From: Shewanella canadensis
GTDB taxonomy: Bacteria > Pseudomonadota > Gammaproteobacteria > Enterobacterales > Shewanellaceae
Direction of reading: 5' to 3'
Assembly (NCBI RefSeq): GCF_003966225.1
Contig: NZ_RXNU01000007.1
Coordinates: forward strand, 186,001 to 250,000
Length of the DNA: 64,000 nucleotides
The notes under the pieces: generated by a model
The model's input: the letters and a program-made list of their open reading frames with translations, nothing else
The model's database searches: none
Told to the model about the DNA's origin: nothing
Position numbers and translations under genes: made by a program
Part shown: in pieces, positions 63,112-64,000 of the stretch
Position numbering within the stretch: the first letter of the stretch is position 1
How the letters are laid out: every line of letters starts with the position of its first letter

Positions 63112-64000
63112 CCTACAGCCAAGCGAAAATGCGATTACCGATGCACCAGACTGGCCGCGCGTCCCTGTGGCTCAGGTCTATGGCAGGTTAACCCGCGTCA
63201 ACGGCCTACTGCTCGAGGCCGTGGGTTGTCAGCTCGGCATGGGAGATCGCTGTCATATCGAATGTCGGGACGGTCGTCTCATTGAAGCCGAAGTCGTTGG
63301 TTTTAACAGGGAGACACTCTGCCTGATGCCAATCGAGCATACTTCCGGCTTAATGCCGGGCTCCAGAGTTATGCCACTCGCCGAACAGGTAATGATCCCT
63401 GTAGGTTCTTCGCTTCTAGGGCGCGTACTCGACGGCTTAGGCCAGCCGCTGGATGCGTTTGGGCCACTCAAAAATTCACAGAGCGTTCCCCTTTGCAATA
63501 ACACCACTAACCCCCTGCTTCGTAAGCCAATCAGAGAGCCTCTGGATGTGGGGATCCGCGCCATTAACGCCCTACTCCCTATAGGTAGAGGCCAACGACT
63601 CGGGCTGTTTGCGGGCTCTGGGGTGGGCAAGAGTGTATTGCTCGGCATGATGACACGTTTTACCGAGGCTGACGTTGTGGTCGTCGGATTGATCGGCGAG
63701 CGTGGTCGGGAGGTCAGAGAGTTTATCGAAGAGTCATTGGGTGATGAGGGAAGGAAACGTGCCGTCGTCATTGCAGCCCCAGCCGATACCACACCTCTGA
63801 TGCGAATGCGGGCTATGCGTCTGTGTCACCACGTCGCCGCCGCGTTCAGAGATCAGGGAAAACAGGTACTACTGCTTGTCGACTCACTCACCCGCTACGC
63901 CCAGGCACAACGAGAAATCGCCCTGAGCCTTGGGGAGCCACCAGCGACCAAAGGCTATCCGCCATCGGCTTTTGCACAGCTTCCAAGTTTAGTAGAACTC
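63101..64000 (+). CDS. fliI: Lateral-type flagellar export ATPase FliI (3' end beyond window)
   Basis: 300 codons from ATG 63101 to the window edge. F1-ATPase-beta-like: [17 protein letters not shown], Walker [28 protein letters not shown], Walker [21 protein letters not shown] and [18 protein letters not shown]. The hexamer unfolds and delivers export substrates to FlhA/FlhB. Start chosen for overlap with fliH; GAG upstream is a weak ribosome site. Confidence 0.96.
   Translation, partial: MLHNLQPSENAITDAPDWPRVPVAQVYGRLTRVNGLLLEAVGCQLGMGDRCHIECRDGRLIEAEVVGFNRETLCLMPIEHTSGLMPGSRVMPLAEQVMIPVGSSLLGRVLDGLGQPLDAFGPLKNSQSVPLCNNTTNPLLRKPIREPLDVGIRAINALLPIGRGQRLGLFAGSGVGKSVLLGMMTRFTEADVVVVGLIGERGREVREFIEESLGDEGRKRAVVIAAPADTTPLMRMRAMRLCHHVAAAFRDQGKQVLLLVDSLTRYAQAQREIALSLGEPPATKGYPPSAFAQLPSLVEL

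Overview
The window is a stretch of gammaproteobacterial chromosome, most likely from a marine Shewanella. The evidence is the gene content and order (tupABC-mobA-mobB/moeA-moaA; kbl-tdh; polA-spf-engB-cytochrome c4-yihI-hemN), the mixture of Vibrio- and enteric-like neighbourhoods, and a lateral-type second flagellar locus. No insertion sequence, prophage, CRISPR array, tRNA or rRNA is visible, and all large genes look intact except the two cut by the window ends.

Layout. 1-2.3 kb: a partial periplasmic binding protein, the queuosine-precursor transporter yhhQ with a structured leader, an acetyltransferase, and a Fur-boxed RyhB small RNA. 2.3-11.9 kb: a two-component pair (histidine kinase and NtrC-type regulator) divergent from a tungstate ABC transporter and molybdenum/tungsten cofactor genes; a sigma-54 promoter with upstream direct repeats links the two halves. 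12-16 kb: mutM, a Wzi-like outer membrane protein, coaD. 15.7-29.8 kb: a lipopolysaccharide/surface-glycan region with an unusual polyol-phosphate set (CDP-glycerol-type phosphotransferase, cytidylyltransferase, glycerol-1-phosphate dehydrogenase), several glycosyltransferases, debris of two lost glycosyltransferase genes, rfbCBD, the Kdo kinase kdkA and waaA. 29.9-36.7 kb: two tandem TetR-family paralogues, kbl-tdh (threonine degradation) with a decayed duplication of the tdh start, glpE-glpG, a small membrane protein and elbB. 37-46.3 kb: polA, Spot 42 RNA, engB, cytochrome c4, a CsrB/CsrC-type RNA, a methyltransferase, yihI, a DUF2489 protein and hemN. 46.5-49.4 kb: a DUF885 lipoprotein and a PldB-like lipase. 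49.5-64 kb: a lateral-type flagellar locus, with fliM-fliN-fliP-orf46-fliQ-fliR-flhB-flhA on the minus strand divergent from motY-lafK-fliE-fliF-fliG-fliH-fliI on the plus strand.

How it works together. Three global-regulator RNAs occur here: RyhB (iron), Spot 42 (carbon/CRP) and CsrB/C (CsrA sponge). The tungstate uptake and cofactor genes form one plus-strand run beginning at a sigma-54 promoter, and the adjacent two-component system is the obvious candidate regulator. The glycan genes surround lipid A/Kdo core enzymes, so they probably build strain-specific core or capsule structures. The flagellar locus resembles the lateral clusters of Vibrio and Shewanella: its FliM lacks the usual CheY-binding peptide and it carries an uncharacterised 46-residue single-helix protein between fliP and fliQ.

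The least expected items are the glycerol-1-phosphate/CDP-polyol gene set in a Gram-negative glycan locus, the 46-residue flagellar microprotein, two decayed partial gene duplications (tdh start, flhB end), a 29-bp palindrome inside an acetyltransferase gene, and the sigma-54/two-component control region of the tungstate operon. All assignments come from reading the sequence; no database search was run.
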